This document shows, one piece after another, positions 49,601 through 60,341 of a stretch of DNA of 64,000 bases; positions within the stretch are counted from its first letter, which is position 1; each line of letters opens with the position of its first letter. Source of the DNA: Carya illinoinensis (Eukaryota > Streptophyta > Magnoliopsida > Fagales > Juglandaceae); the NCBI RefSeq assembly GCF_018687715.1, contig NC_056766.1, forward strand, positions 7,158,501-7,222,500, written 5' to 3'. The position numbers and the translations under genes were made by a program. The notes beneath the pieces are model-generated. The model made no database searches, was not told the DNA's origin, and saw nothing but the letters and a program-made list of their open reading frames with translations.

Positions 49601-50477
49601 AGGATTTGGGTGCTGCAAAACAAATCCTTGGCATGAGAATTATTAGAGACAGGGCTAATGATACTCTGAGGCTCTCGCAGGAGGAGTATGTGAAGAAGGT
49701 GCTCAGAAGGTTTAACGTGGACAAGGCGAAACCAGTGAGCATACCCTTAGCTAGTCACTTTCGACTAACTAAGGATCAGTCGCCAAAGACGGAGGAAGAG
49801 CAAGAATGCATGAACAGAATTCTCTATGCATCTGCTATTGGTAGTCTTATGTATGCCATGGTCTGTACAAGGCCAGATATTGCACAAGCAGTGGGAGCTG
49901 TGAGCAGATACATGAGTAATCCAGGAAAGCAGCATTGGAAAGCAGTCAAGTGGATTTTGAGATATCTACAAGGCTCTTCAGATACGTCACTATGCTTTAC
50001 GAAAGCAGGTTTAAAGCTACAGGGATATGTAGACGCTGATTTAGCAGGTGACGTTGACAGCAGAAAAAGTACTACTGGATTTGTGTATATGCTGGGTGGT
50101 ACAGCTGTATCGTGGGCTTCTAAGTTACAGAAGATTGTTGCTCTCTCAACTACAGAAGCGGAATACGTTGCTATAACTGAAGCAGGGAAGGAAATGGTTT
50201 GGTTGCAGTCATTCTTGGAGGAATTGGGAAAGAAGAATGAAAAAGACATTCTGCACAGTGATAGTCAGAGTGCTATTTTTCTTGCAAAGAATCCAGTCTT
50301 TCATTCCAGAACGAACACATACAGTTGCGATACCATTTTATCCGATCTCTTCTCGATAGTGGACAACTGATACTTGAGAAGATTCGAGGAGCAGAGAACC
50401 CAGCAGACATGCTCACAAAAGGAGTTACTGCTGACAAACTGAAGCTGTGTGTAGCTTCAGTTGGCCTCCGTACTTAA
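46615..50477 (+). pseudogene. Copia gag-pol of element B with five lesions
   Basis: One frame runs from ATG 46615 (MAGEEAKGAGIEKFDG) to TAA 50475-50477. Domains in order: Gag; CCHC knuckle CWNCGKIGHFRNNC (about 47320-47361); protease 'WVLDSGASFH' (about 47461); GAG-pre-integrase 'LWHQRLGHISEKGMK'; integrase 'DLWGPSPVASLGGSRYYVSF'; reverse transcriptase with 'YVDDMLVAGS' (about 49516); RNase H 'ADLAGDVDSRKSTTGF'. Lesions: TAG 46678-46680 at a Trp codon, TAA 47449-47451, TAA 47596-47598, TGA 49015-49017 and a 1-nt deletion near 50316 that shifts 'FHSRT' out of frame. The rest is well preserved. Tork/TNT1-like by domain order and sequence. Not autonomous as it stands unless stops are suppressed. 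Confidence 0.92.
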
Positions 50478-50548
50478 AGGCATGACTTGAAGTTGCTGTG
50501 ATGGTTGCTATGAAGATATGTAGACTCATTTGTCTCCAAGTGGGAGAT

Positions 50549-50982
50549 TGTTATGAGTGGAGACAAAACACTAGTGGATTAGTGGGTTGTGCATTAATGA
50601 GTGGAGACAACAATGAGTGGAGACATTAGTGGGTTAGTGGGTTATGCAACCCACCCACCATTATCCTCTAGTTTAATCAACCCACTTCCATAGTTTAATC
50701 AATCCTCTAGTGCATTAATTGATGCAACCCACGGATTGCTCTCCTATAAATAGGAGAGCTTAATTGTGCAGAAGATATGAAGAAGAGAAGGGTGTGTGCA
50801 GAAGAAAGAAGAGTGAATGCAAGTGGGTGAGAAGAGAGAGTTTACAGAGAGAGAGAATTTGTTGTAAAAATCATTTCGTAGTGAAATCACAGCAGCTGTG
50901 GACGTAGGCAATTGCCGAACCACGTTAAATTTTGTCTCTCCTTTCATTTAGTTTCATCTCTGTCTCCGACCAGTCCCCAACT
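50549..50982 (+). repeat. 3' LTR of copia element B
   Basis: It is preceded by the purine tract AAGTGGGAGAT and nearly identical to the 5' LTR. Differences include the position of a GA pair, 'acagcagctgtggacgtagg' versus 'acaacagctgtggacatagg', and the final base (T instead of A). Confidence 0.95.
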
Positions 50983-52219
50983 TACCATGCATGCATGCAG
51001 TGCATAAATCAACTTAAATATGTTAATTGAAAACGTACTTACACTTCTTTGCAATTTTCACTCTCCATTACATACGCATTTCTTTTATTTTTGCATGTTT
51101 TCCTCTTCCGTTGGAAATCAGTATGTGTTTGTGTGTGTGTGTATAATGGTCTTTTTCATTTTAATTCTTGTCGTCTTCACTAACACTTTACCACGCATCA
51201 CCTTGTGTGATTGAGGATCATGACAATGTTTACGATTAATTAGGTTGAACACTAAAGCAAGGTGTTCTTTAATTTGTACCCGGTACCAAAAAAGAAGGCC
51301 AAAGGAACTCTCATCTCCAACGCATTGATCGTCATGCTGCAAAATTGAATCCAAACAAGCAGAGGAAAGGGAGTTATGGAAATTGGCACTTCACATCCAA
51401 GAAGCGATATCGATAGTTTACATATAACCAAAAAGAGATGAAAAAACAGGTAAAGAGAATGTCATATAGACCAGATTGACAAGGCATCCACAGCCAGAGT
51501 GGAATTCTGCAAGTATCCTGTCATCAGAATCAGTATTCTATAGTACCAATTCTCCAAGCTGCGAGATTGCCAAAAACATCCAGATAATAAAAAAATCAAC
51601 AAAATTAAATGGAAGGACGTCGAAGAAACTATGGATACAGAGCCTAAGTAGAGAAATACCAAAGCATGACTCCAGAAGCAGCAGAGAGTTTGAGAAACTC
51701 CCAAAGTCCAGAAAAAGCTTCCATGGAGAATCCAGACCAAGTCAGAGGACACCCACCACACAGTACAGTATACCCATACAACCCAAAAACCAAAATCCAC
51801 CAGGCGATGTCCAACGAAAGGGCAGCACCCACAAGCCCAAAATCGAACACATAAATTAAGAGCCAACTCGTTAATACATTAACAAGTAGAGCCGCTAACG
51901 AAACCCATGCAGTCACTATGTTTTTCCGTTGGCACTGCAAGAATCTCTGCAATGGAAACACAAACGCAAAGCTAAAGTGCATGGGTATTAGCCAACAAGC
52001 GACTACCCCTGTCGACTGCGCCACGTCGTCGGACTGTCCTAGGAGTTTCAGAATCGGAGTGGTGAAAATGTAAACAGGTAATAGCGGGAAACAACAGAGG
52101 AAGAGCACAATCCATGACCTTTGCGTGTATATTCCCAGCATATGATACCTCTTGGCCCCAAATGCCTGCCCGCACAGCGTTTCTAATGCGCTTCCCATCC
52201 CTAACTGACCTCCAAAATC

Positions 52220-52222
<3 letters not shown>

Positions 52223-52266
<44 letters not shown>
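52223..52266. repeat. (GA)n microsatellite in intron 1 of the MATE pseudogene
   Basis: About 22 GA units lie between the exon 2 start (52204) and the exon 1 end (52304). The tract is just inside the 3' end of the intron on the minus strand, so it reads as CT and could serve as a polypyrimidine tract. Confidence 0.95.
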
Positions 52267-52269
<3 letters not shown>

Positions 52270-52423
52270 GATTTGTGCGCGCACACAGATTTTGAGCAGT
52301 TACCAAGAGGCCATAATTGAAGCCGACGATTACAGTGTTGGCAATGGAAATGGCAGCGAGTTCAACTTCGCCAAGATGGCCAACGAAGGCTTGGGTGATA
52401 ACGTTCATGCTGTAGGAAACAAG

Positions 52424-52839
52424 TGTTGACTTTTGTGACTTTTTTGTAATCCTACACCGGTGGGAAATAAGAAAGAAGCACAATTGTTAGGTTATAAATA
52501 AGAGGCTTAGCCTCTTAGTTTAAGTGTACCAATTGAAACCTTATCTAGTAATTTTTGATTTTAGTTAAATTTCTCTATTAGCCTTTTGTAAAAAAGGAAG
52601 AGGTGTAAAGTTAAAGTTTTACTAATGGGGTAGCTTTGTAGGTGTGGTGAGGAGAAAAATTGTGTGATTGTAACAATTTTTTACATAGTGAATTTTCTTC
52701 TCTGGGTCTGGTGATTTTTTCTCCTGTTTTGAAGTTTTCACGTAAATTTTTTGTGTTGTTATTATTTCTCTATTTTTCTTGTTATTCCTACAAAGGGTAG
52801 ATCCTAGGGGGGTGAATTTGGAGGTCCAAATTCCCAACA
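52424..52839 (+). repeat. 5' LTR of element C
   Basis: It is nearly identical to 54237-54645 except for an extra 'cctacac' near 52453 and scattered changes. Both LTRs keep 'ttataaataagaggctta' (TATA-like, near 52493). They share no similarity with the LTRs of elements A or B. Confidence 0.93.
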
Positions 52840-53041
52840 ATTGGTATCAGAGCCACTAGGTTTTTTTTGTGGGGTGGAGCTTTGGTGTGGTAGTGTGGAT
52901 ACGTACAGTCTAAGGAGGTTCTGTCTAGGAGATTGGAAATTTTAAGTGTGTCCATTGTGACTCTCCAATCTTTCCTGGGAACTGACTTAGTGAGGTACTA
53001 TTCATTTCTACAGTAAATTCATCAAAGCAATATTAGTAAGT

Positions 53042-53866
53042 ATGCCTTCAAATCTTGTCAAATTTGAGGTGGAGAAATTTGATGGGAGAATCAATTTTGG
53101 CTTGTGGCAAGTACAGGTCAAGGATATCTTGATTCAATTAGGATTACACAAGGCATTGAAGGGCAGACCAACACTTGAAGTCAGCACTGGTACTAGTGTG
53201 ACTGGTGAAAGGAGCAGATCTAAAATGAGCGATGAAGATTGGGAGAATTTAGATTTGAGAACAACAAGTGCGATACGTCTGTGCCTGGCTAAAAATGTTC
53301 TTGCAAATGTGCATGGAATATCTACGGCAAATGAACTCTGGGAAAAACTTGAAGAGTTGTATCAGACAAAGGGCGTCTCAAATCGTGTGTACCTGAAGGA
53401 GCAGTTTCATACACTGCGGATGAGTGAAGGTACAACTATTTCAGATCATTTAAGTGTTCTCAATGGCATTATTGCTGAGCTAGAAGCTATTGGAGTTAAA
53501 ATTGATGATGAAGATCAAGCATTGAGACTCATCTGGTCTCTTCCATCTTCCTATGAGCACATGAAGCCTATTTTGATACATGGGAAGGAGAAAATAATTT
53601 TTTCAGAGGTTACCAGCAAAATCTTTTCTGAAGAGAGAAGACTAAGTAGTGGAAGTAATGTTCTACTTGAAAACTTAGTGATGGTAGCAGTTGGAAATAG
53701 GAAGATGAAGAACTCCATGAAGAAGAAAGTAGTCTGCTGGGAGTGTGGACAATCTGGGCACGTCAAGAAAAATTGTCCAAGAACTGGAGCAGGTTCGGCA
53801 AGTGGCTCCAAGTCAGTAAATGGAGATACTGATATTGATGCTAATATTGTGTCTCTCTCCATGTAA
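53042..53866 (+). CDS. Intact Gag of element C
   Basis: This Gag is 274 residues, from ATG 53042 (MPSNLVKFEVEKFDGRINFG) to TAA. It is a copia-type Gag of the UBN2 family, with 'MSDEDWENLDLRTTSAIRL', 'ELWEKLEELYQTKGVSNRVY' and 'LKEQFHTLRMSEGTTISDHL'. Near the C-terminus is one CCHC zinc knuckle, CWECGQSGHVKKNC (about residues 233-246). It would assemble virus-like particles and bind element RNA. The frame is free of stops, in contrast to every pol frame in the window, which suggests recent selection or very recent insertion. It is only distantly similar to the Gag of elements A and B. No pol sequence follows; 53867-54236 is non-coding. Confidence 0.9.
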   Translation: MPSNLVKFEVEKFDGRINFGLWQVQVKDILIQLGLHKALKGRPTLEVSTGTSVTGERSRSKMSDEDWENLDLRTTSAIRLCLAKNVLANVHGISTANELWEKLEELYQTKGVSNRVYLKEQFHTLRMSEGTTISDHLSVLNGIIAELEAIGVKIDDEDQALRLIWSLPSSYEHMKPILIHGKEKIIFSEVTSKIFSEERRLSSGSNVLLENLVMVAVGNRKMKNSMKKKVVCWECGQSGHVKKNCPRTGAGSASGSKSVNGDTDIDANIVSLSM

Positions 53867-54236
53867 GATTTCGATCTTTAAAAAGAGACATGTACATCCT
53901 CATGGCATGCCACTAATTTCCAAAGTTGTCATGATAGAAGATGTGTTAATATTAGCGGGTCTACAAGTTTGCACACAGGCATTGGTTTGGCATTGATGCA
54001 GGGTGTGTGGTGAAAATTCATGTCGATGGCTGATGAACTTCCAGGAGAGCCAAACGTGGAAGTTATACCATAATTTTCAGCAAGGTTATTTTCAACATGG
54101 GCCGAAGTGAAATGCTTGGAATTGGTTTATTCTAAGTGGGTATGCTTTTATGGTGAAGCATGATAGCAGAAGCTATGAAGATCTTCATTGCGGTGGAGCT
54201 TGGCTGTGGGACCAGTCAAAGTCACAAGGTGGAGAT

Positions 54237-54645
54237 TGTTGACTTTTGTGACTTTTTTGTAATCGGTGGGAAATAAGAAAAAAGCACAATTGTTAGGTTA
54301 TAAATAAGAGGCTTAGCCTCTTAGTTTAAGTGTACCAGTTGAAAGCTTATCTAGTAACTTTTGACTTTAGTTAAATTCCTCTATTAGCCTTTTATAAAAG
54401 GGGAAGAGGTGTAAAATTAAAGTTTTACTAATGGGGTAGCTTTGTAGGTGTGGTGAGGAGAAAAATTGTGTGATTGTAACAATTTTTTACATAGTAAATT
54501 TTCTTATCTGGGTCTGGTGGTTTTTTCTCCTGTTTTGGAGTTTTCACGTAAATTTTTTGTGTTGTTATTATTTCTCTATTTTTTTTGTTATTCCTACAAA
54601 GGATAGATCCTAGAGGGGTGAATTTGGAGGTCCAAATTTCCAACA
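54237..54645 (+). repeat. 3' LTR of element C
   Basis: It starts TGTTGACTTTTGTGAC after the purine tract and ends TTTCCAACA, followed by target duplication ACAAG and then the MATE exon 1 sequence. Confidence 0.93.
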
Positions 54646-54836
54646 ACAAGGCGGCTGCAGATGGCGGGACCCACGACTTTCCATAGCTTCTTGGTTTCTA
54701 TCCAGATCCTCGTTGCAAGTTCTTTACTTTCTTCGTCATCTTCGAATGCTACTTTTGATCCATCGTCCGGGGAGGATTCCGGTACTACTGGTGTTGTAAT
54801 AGCCTCATCATCATCTCTGTTGGCGATGCTTCCCAT

Positions 54837-55344
54837 GACAGAATTGGCAGCAGTACCTTCCTAATGGGCAAAGAGAACGAGAGGCGGATTAGAGAGAAGG
54901 GCATGAAAGATATATCGAAGCTGGATTTTTCCAAAACGCTCTTGGGGCAGTAAATTATGGGCTCTTGTGCCACAGATTTATTAATGTCGTCTAGGTCCGT
55001 AGGAGTTGGTGCCCCGAAAAAAAAAAAAAAAAAAAAAGAAAGATATTGAAAAGCTAGCTACCATTGACGATGATCGTCAAGAAATCCATTGAATATGAGC
55101 GCTGGTGAGAAGCCTGATATGCCTTCGGATTACGCTCATGTATTGTTTAATGTGGCGGGCCATTAATTGATGTGGTATTTAATTAATTTTCTATATATAA
55201 TATGTTGCGCAACAAAAAAAAATCTACCCGTACATATGCGCGGAGCTCGTGCTACGATTTCGAAAGAAGATCAGATCATAGACATTTAACAGGTCACTCG
55301 ATCGGGTAGATCGAAATACAAACTTATTTTTCTTCTACATGCTA

Positions 55345-55385
<41 letters not shown>

Positions 55386-55779
55386 ATATGTATATGTGTG
55401 TGTGTGTTTTAATACCTTCTATAATTATTTTATACATTTTTTTATAATATATATGGCCATGGTTTTAAGTTTTGAATATTTTACTGCCATTGGCGTCACT
55501 ATTTCTCTACCATGACTACATGTAGGTGTCCTTTTTCTTTTTTTTTTTCTTTTTTTAAGAAAGTAACTATTCATTATTAATAATAATATAACTATTCATT
55601 AATAATAATAGTCATACTACAATACATTAATTATACATAATAAGGTGGGTCTTTCCACTTTGAATCTAGTAAACATTCATTAATAATAATAATAATAATT
55701 AATTAAGGGTATGCTTCCAGTTACATTGTTAGATGTTGCCTATTGCATAATTATATGTGCGAATTGATTATGAGATCGA
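54837..55779. other. Upstream region of the MATE pseudogene, no gene
   Basis: The pseudogene's promoter and leader should lie here (minus strand), but I see no convincing TATA box close to 54836. An A-run is at about 55017-55036. A TA/TG microsatellite is at 55345-55407. (TAA)n-like runs lie near 55579-55608 and 55681-55698. Confidence 0.5.
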
Positions 55780-56600
55780 TGCATTTTAAAAACATCCCAA
55801 GACTCAAAATTGCTCAACATTAGTCTTGTGTCTCTGATGATGCCTTTTGCAATCCAATCTTGAGTTTTTGTTGCTTCCTTTAAAGCTGCTATAGTTTATT
55901 AGGAGTCTCCTTCCACTATGATGTTTTTCAATTGTTTGCATTGCGCTTCTTTCACTCCTATGTATGCTACCATGGTTTCCCCTTGGTTTGAGTTGCAGTT
56001 CCTTGAGTATTTGACTACTATGAATGAGATATCTATGTTATGAGATTTGCATATTGCAAATGAGGCACTGCCAATTGCCCTTATTGCAACTTCAAAAGTT
56101 ATTGACACTTTTATTGGGGGAGGAGGAACCCAATTGGTTTTTTGCTCTTGTTCTTTCCAGTCCCATGGACAACAGTGGTCTCTATAAAACTGGTTGACTC
56201 TTAAATCAAATTGGCCTATAGAAAGACTTTTGGAATTGTGAACAATCTGGTTTGTATAGAACTAAAGGTTATCCATAGCAATCGCAGCAAATAACTAAAA
56301 TTTATCGATATCAGCTTCATCAATTTGGAGTTTAGTCTCAAGGTCTACGATACATATAATCCAGTTGTTAACATCTTGTCCTCCGTAGGAAGAGATATTG
56401 AGAGGCTAGGGGGATTGTCTCCACATAACTCTAGAGTATTGGCAATCTAAAAAGAGATGAGAAAATGGTTTCTTCTGCAGATTTACAAACAAAAAAAGCT
56501 AAAAGCAGCCACAAAATCTACCTTGTTTGTCCAGCTTAATGAATCCACCTTCATTTTTCATCGACGCGTAGAACCTAGGCAAGCCTGTGCCACCCATGCA
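55780..56600 (-). pseudogene. LINE fragment: zf-RVT and RNase H region
   Basis: Reading the minus strand, 'ETIFSHLFLDCQYSRVMWRQ' near 56480-56420 is the end of a zinc-binding reverse transcriptase region. 'MVAYIGVKEAQCKQLKNIIV' followed by EGDS near 55970-55900 is an RNase H-like (RVT_3) segment. Stops and frame changes separate them. It is a heavily decayed piece of a second LINE, not contiguous with 21287-25391. A stray plant RNase H-like gene is an alternative, but the zf-RVT match favours a LINE. Confidence 0.6.
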
Positions 56601-57025
56601 TGCATAATAGTTTAGGACCCTGCTAGCAGGCGGTCCAGCGTTTACGATCGGGAGTATCGCTTGTTAAAATATTTTTAATTTTTGATTTTCTTTTATAGAT
56701 ATTTTTAACATTCTTAATCATTAATAAAAAATTAAAAAAATATATAACTTAATTAATAGTCATTTCTTTAATTGTTAAGTAAGATAATAGAATAAAATAA
56801 AATAAATGAACGATAAGATTAAAGAGACAAACTCACATAATTCAATTTGCATTTTCCAGTAGTGTAAGGCTGCCCTAAACACCTACATTGCTATCGAGGT
56901 AGTGAAGCTTCTCACTTCTCAGTAACCATGATATATAATATATATATATACAAGTACAACAAATTGTGACATTATTGCGATGCTATCTGATGTCATTTCC
57001 TAGTATTGTGACAAACAAAACAAAG
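56601..57025. other. AT-rich spacer, no gene
   Basis: Nothing recognisable between the LINE fragment and the hAT left end. A TA run is at 56935-56951. Confidence 0.5.
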
Positions 57026-57880
57026 TAGGGGTGCTACTCACACCATACGGTGTGGGGTAGATCCCCCCGCCCCCTGCCCCCGCATGGGGTGGATGGGGAA
57101 ATGTTTTCCCGTCCCCTGCCCTCAGTGTACGGGGGCGGGGTACCCCGTCCCGCATGACGGGGTACGATGTGTGGGGCAATCCGTCCGCCCCCGCTTTCTG
57201 GGCCTTGGTCCCAGAAGCAATTTCTGGACCATTTTGGGCCCAGAAATCTCAGCAATAGGCCAAAAATGGCCCACAAGGTTATATTTTTGGCCCAAAAAAA
57301 GCTTGTAGACCATTTTCATTTTTTAGCCCATAAAATTATAAGTAAAAAGAAAAAAAAAATTTTAAAAACCAGATTAAAAAAAAAAGTGTTATGAATGGTA
57401 ATTGATTTTATGGCTAATAAAAGTTACTAATCTAAGAGTCTAATAGGTAATAAACTAATAATAATAACAAAGCTATTACAAAATTGAAAGGCTAAACAAT
57501 TACAAAATTACAAACATAAAAGTGTCCAAGGGACATTATATCAACATTACAAATCATTGAATATAAAATATGAACAAATAATTAAAAATTGAATATTCTA
57601 AAGAGACTTGTCAGCTGTGGCTTGTCTGAGTCAAGGGGTGTGACAGTTGGGGCGACCCGGGCTTGAGCACATTTTTATGTTGCAGAGGTGCTAGACGTCT
57701 CATGTGTTACTACAAAAATTAATATTAAAATTAATAACGATGAAATGGAAATGAATATAAATAAATTAAAATAAAAAAATAAAAAAACATTACTAGGTGG
57801 TCCAAATCCAACTGATCATCACCCTCATCAGTCTCCTTAAAATCTAAAATATCTAGAACATGAATATCCTTTCCTATCGT

Positions 57881-60259
57881 CTAATTCTGTGTGCATATCA
57901 ATGCCTCTACAGTTGTAGGAGACAATGAACTACGAAAAGGGGCCAATATACGACCTCTGGTACTAAAAGTTGACTTTAAGGCAACGGTGCTAATAGGGAT
58001 GGCCAAAAGACAGCGGGCAATCTCAGAAATGATGGGATATTTCTTTGAGACATTCTTCCACCATCCTAATATATCGAAATTATCATCATCATCTTAGACC
58101 ATATCCACTAACAAATAGTTGTCTAACTCATAAACGACCTCCGTAGATTGATAGACTAGTGTGGGATTTTGTACGAGAGTCTTAGTCCACGGCATTCTGC
58201 GCTTCTTTGTAGGAAGCTCGGTCATGGTGTCTGTAGAAGGCGTTGGGATCGGTGTATGTGTCTTCGATGTAGTACCACCCTTAATTGTATTAAACTCATC
58301 ATACAATTTTTTCATGGTATCTCGGGCCAATTCACCAATAAGTTCAGTCCATACCTGATCGTAAACAAGTCCCAACCCATATAATAAGCCTGGAACTTTC
58401 AGACGGGGATCAAGAATAATAGCCACATATAAGAAAATATCCATTCTAGTCAAATCTCCCCAATACTTGTCATATTTTAACATCATAGTTACTGCCATCC
58501 CCCTCATCCTTTCATTGGAACCCTTACGCATATCTTCTAATTTTTCTTTTACCCTACATATTTGTTGACAAAACTCATGGGATTTAGGTACAAAGAACCA
58601 AATATATTCAATGTGACATCATAAAATAATCCAAGAAAATCAACGAAAGTAGAAACTACCACCCAATCATCATCATTAGGCTTTCGTGATCCCCCTGTGC
58701 TCATCAAAGTATTTGACATATTGGATGTCTTCATCACCCAATAACAAGCCTGGAACTTTCAGACGGGGATCAAGAATAATAGCCACATATAAGAAAATAT
58801 CCATTCTAGTCAAATCTCCCCAATACTTGTCATATTTTAACATCATGGTCACTACCATCCCCCTCATCCTTTCATTGGAACCCTTACGCATATCTTCTAA
58901 TTTTTCTTTTACCCTACATATTTGTTGACAAAACTCATGGGATTTAGGTACAAAGAACCAAATATATTCAATGTGACATCATAAAATAATCCAAGAAAAT
59001 CAACGAAAGTAGAAACTACCACCCAATCATCATCATTAGGCTTTCGTGATCCTCCTATGCTCATCAAAGTATTTGACATATTGGATGTCTTCATCACCCA
59101 ATAATTGAAAGGTTGCCTTATATTCTTGGCCGCCTCCAACATCAAGAAGGTTGAGTTCCATCTGGTAGGAATATCAGTATAAAGACCTTTCTTCGATGTT
59201 ATGCCCGCAGCCTTTGCAGCAACATTGAATTCTCCAATCTAGAAAGAGAAGACCTCACCCATTTCACAGACATTCTAACTAGTGCAACCGAGTTATCAAG
59301 ATCTTTCAACCCCTCAGTCACAATTAAATTCAAAATATGTGCAGCACATCTAACATGCAAGTATTCACCACCCAAGAATGTCTTATTTGCATCTTTAAGA
59401 TAATTTTTTAAATATCCGAAGGTGACATCATTAGACGATGCATTATCAACTGACACAGACAAAACCTTTTTCAACTCCCACTCCTTTATTGCAGCCTCCA
59501 AGGCCTTCCCAATCGTCTCACCCTTATGATCAGTTATTTGATAAAATTTAATAATTTTTTTTGTGCAGAACCCAATCAGCATCAACAAAATGCACAATCA
59601 ACGATATGTAATTCATATTTTGGATAGAAGTCCAAGTATCGGTAGTGAGGCAAATTACCAAACCCGCCAATTGGCCCCTCAAAACATCTTTATCACGGAT
59701 GTACATATTCTTAATATCCTTTGCCACAGTGTGACGAGAAGGAAGTATAAATCTCGGTTCTAATTCTTGGACAAATTCTTGGAACCCTTTACCCTCCACA
59801 AACTGAAAAGGCAGCTCGTCCATGACAATCATACGAGCTAACTTCCTTCTATATTCATCGGGGTTATACTTCATATACCCCTTCAATGTTGGCCCCCCGG
59901 CCCCACTACTCCCATCCGCCATTTTAAAATTTAGTCTAGATTGACCATTTTCTACTAAGGATTTTAAAATTGAACTTTTATTGCATTGTTCATCTAGATG
60001 GACCTTCAGCTGGGATGTACCATGTTTTCTATAGTGACATCCATACATTTTCCCACAGTGATTACATTTAGCTTGTGGGTTGTTGGGGTCACCACCCTCT
60101 AGTTTTAAAGTGTTGCCAAACTATGGATACAGGTTTCTTACCTTGTGTGGGCTTCGGGGCAGGGCAATGTGTACTCGTTATAGGGGTAGGAGTAGGGTTA
60201 GGTTCTGGAGTAGGGGTGGTGGCTGGGGAAGGCGATCTATCACTAAAATCCGAAGACAT
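57881..60259 (-). pseudogene. hAT transposase (BED zinc finger, RICESLEEPER-like)
   Basis: Minus strand, from ATG 60259 (MSSDFSDRSPSPATT, a Pro/Thr-rich start). A BED finger follows, 'CNHCGKMYGCHYRKHGTSQL' with 'HLDEQC', with a frame break near 60100. The catalytic region has 'LTTDTWTSIQNMNYISLIVH' and then 'VSVDNASSNDVTF' and 'HVRCAAHILNLIV'. The frame shifts at an A-run near 59560. The C-terminal hATC dimerisation domain reads 'FDILGWWKN', 'YPIISEIARCLLAIPISTVA' and 'PTTVEALICTQN', then TAG 57881-57883 where Trp is usual. A 360-bp duplication lies in the middle. Transposases of this family cut and paste the element; some relatives have become host genes, but the breaks here rule that out. 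Confidence 0.88.
58381..59100 (-). repeat. In-frame 360-bp tandem duplication within the transposase
   Basis: 58381-58740 and 58741-59100 are nearly identical, beginning 'ataayaagcctggaacttt' and ending 'ttggatgtcttcatcaccca'. 360 bp is exactly 120 codons, so the event alone would not shift the frame. Copies differ at only a few positions, so it is much younger than the other decay. Confidence 0.95.
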
Positions 60260-60341
60260 TCCTGATTCTCCAATAAAAAAAAAATCAAAGTGTAATCCAA
60301 CACAATCATAAAAAACTGCATACATCATAAAAATAATTGGG

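Larger units (their letters stand above)
45596..50982 (+). mobile_element. Full-length Ty1/copia element B in a MATE intron
   Basis: This 5.39-kb element is flanked by target duplication TACCA (45591-45595 and 50983-50987). Both LTRs are 434 bp (45596-46029 and 50549-50982) and differ at only a handful of positions, so insertion was recent. The 3' LTR ends CT instead of CA. It encodes one gag-pol frame with several lesions and is of Tork/TNT1 type. It sits in the intron between exons 4 and 5 of the minus-strand MATE gene, in the opposite orientation. Confidence 0.95.
52424..54645 (+). mobile_element. Gag-only LTR element C (TR-GAG type) in a MATE exon
   Basis: This 2.2-kb element is flanked by target duplication ACAAG (52419-52423 and 54646-54650), splitting MATE exon 1. 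LTRs are 416 bp (52424-52839) and 409 bp (54237-54645), start TGTTGACTTTTGTGAC and end CCAACA. Primer-binding site TGGTATCAGAGCC is at 52842-52854, and a purine tract AAGGTGGAGAT precedes the 3' LTR. The interior has an intact gag and no protease, integrase or reverse transcriptase. Elements of this design are known as TR-GAGs and depend on a partner for pol functions. Confidence 0.92.
45099..54836 (-). pseudogene. DTX: Second MATE transporter gene, disrupted by two retroelements
   Basis: Exons on the minus strand: exon 1 split as 54836-54651 and 52423-52304, exon 2 52204-51660, exon 3 51558-51472, exon 4 51336-51280, exon 5 45553-45315 and the last exon 45179-45099. Exon lengths (306, 545, 87, 57, 239 nt) match the plus-strand MATE gene almost exactly (303, 542, 87, 57, 239), so they are paralogues. 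Blocks include 'NVITQAFVGHLGEVELAAIS', 'GMGSALETLCGQAFGAKRYH' and 'VRVANELGAGNGKAAKF'. Damage: element C inside exon 1, element B inside intron 4, and no counterpart of exons 6 and 7 in the 135 bp between exon 5 and the last exon. Exon 5 ends in phase 1 and the last exon starts in phase 0, so the remainder is out of frame. Confidence 0.88.

Noticed and set aside
51462..51866. 134-codon minus-strand gene
   Set aside because: It is MATE exon 3 (51472-51558) joined to intron and out-of-frame exon 2. Only the spliced reading makes sense.
57084..57394. Frames in the GC-rich left end of the hAT element
   Set aside because: Low-complexity GGGGCGGGG repeats produce them, and they have no domain.
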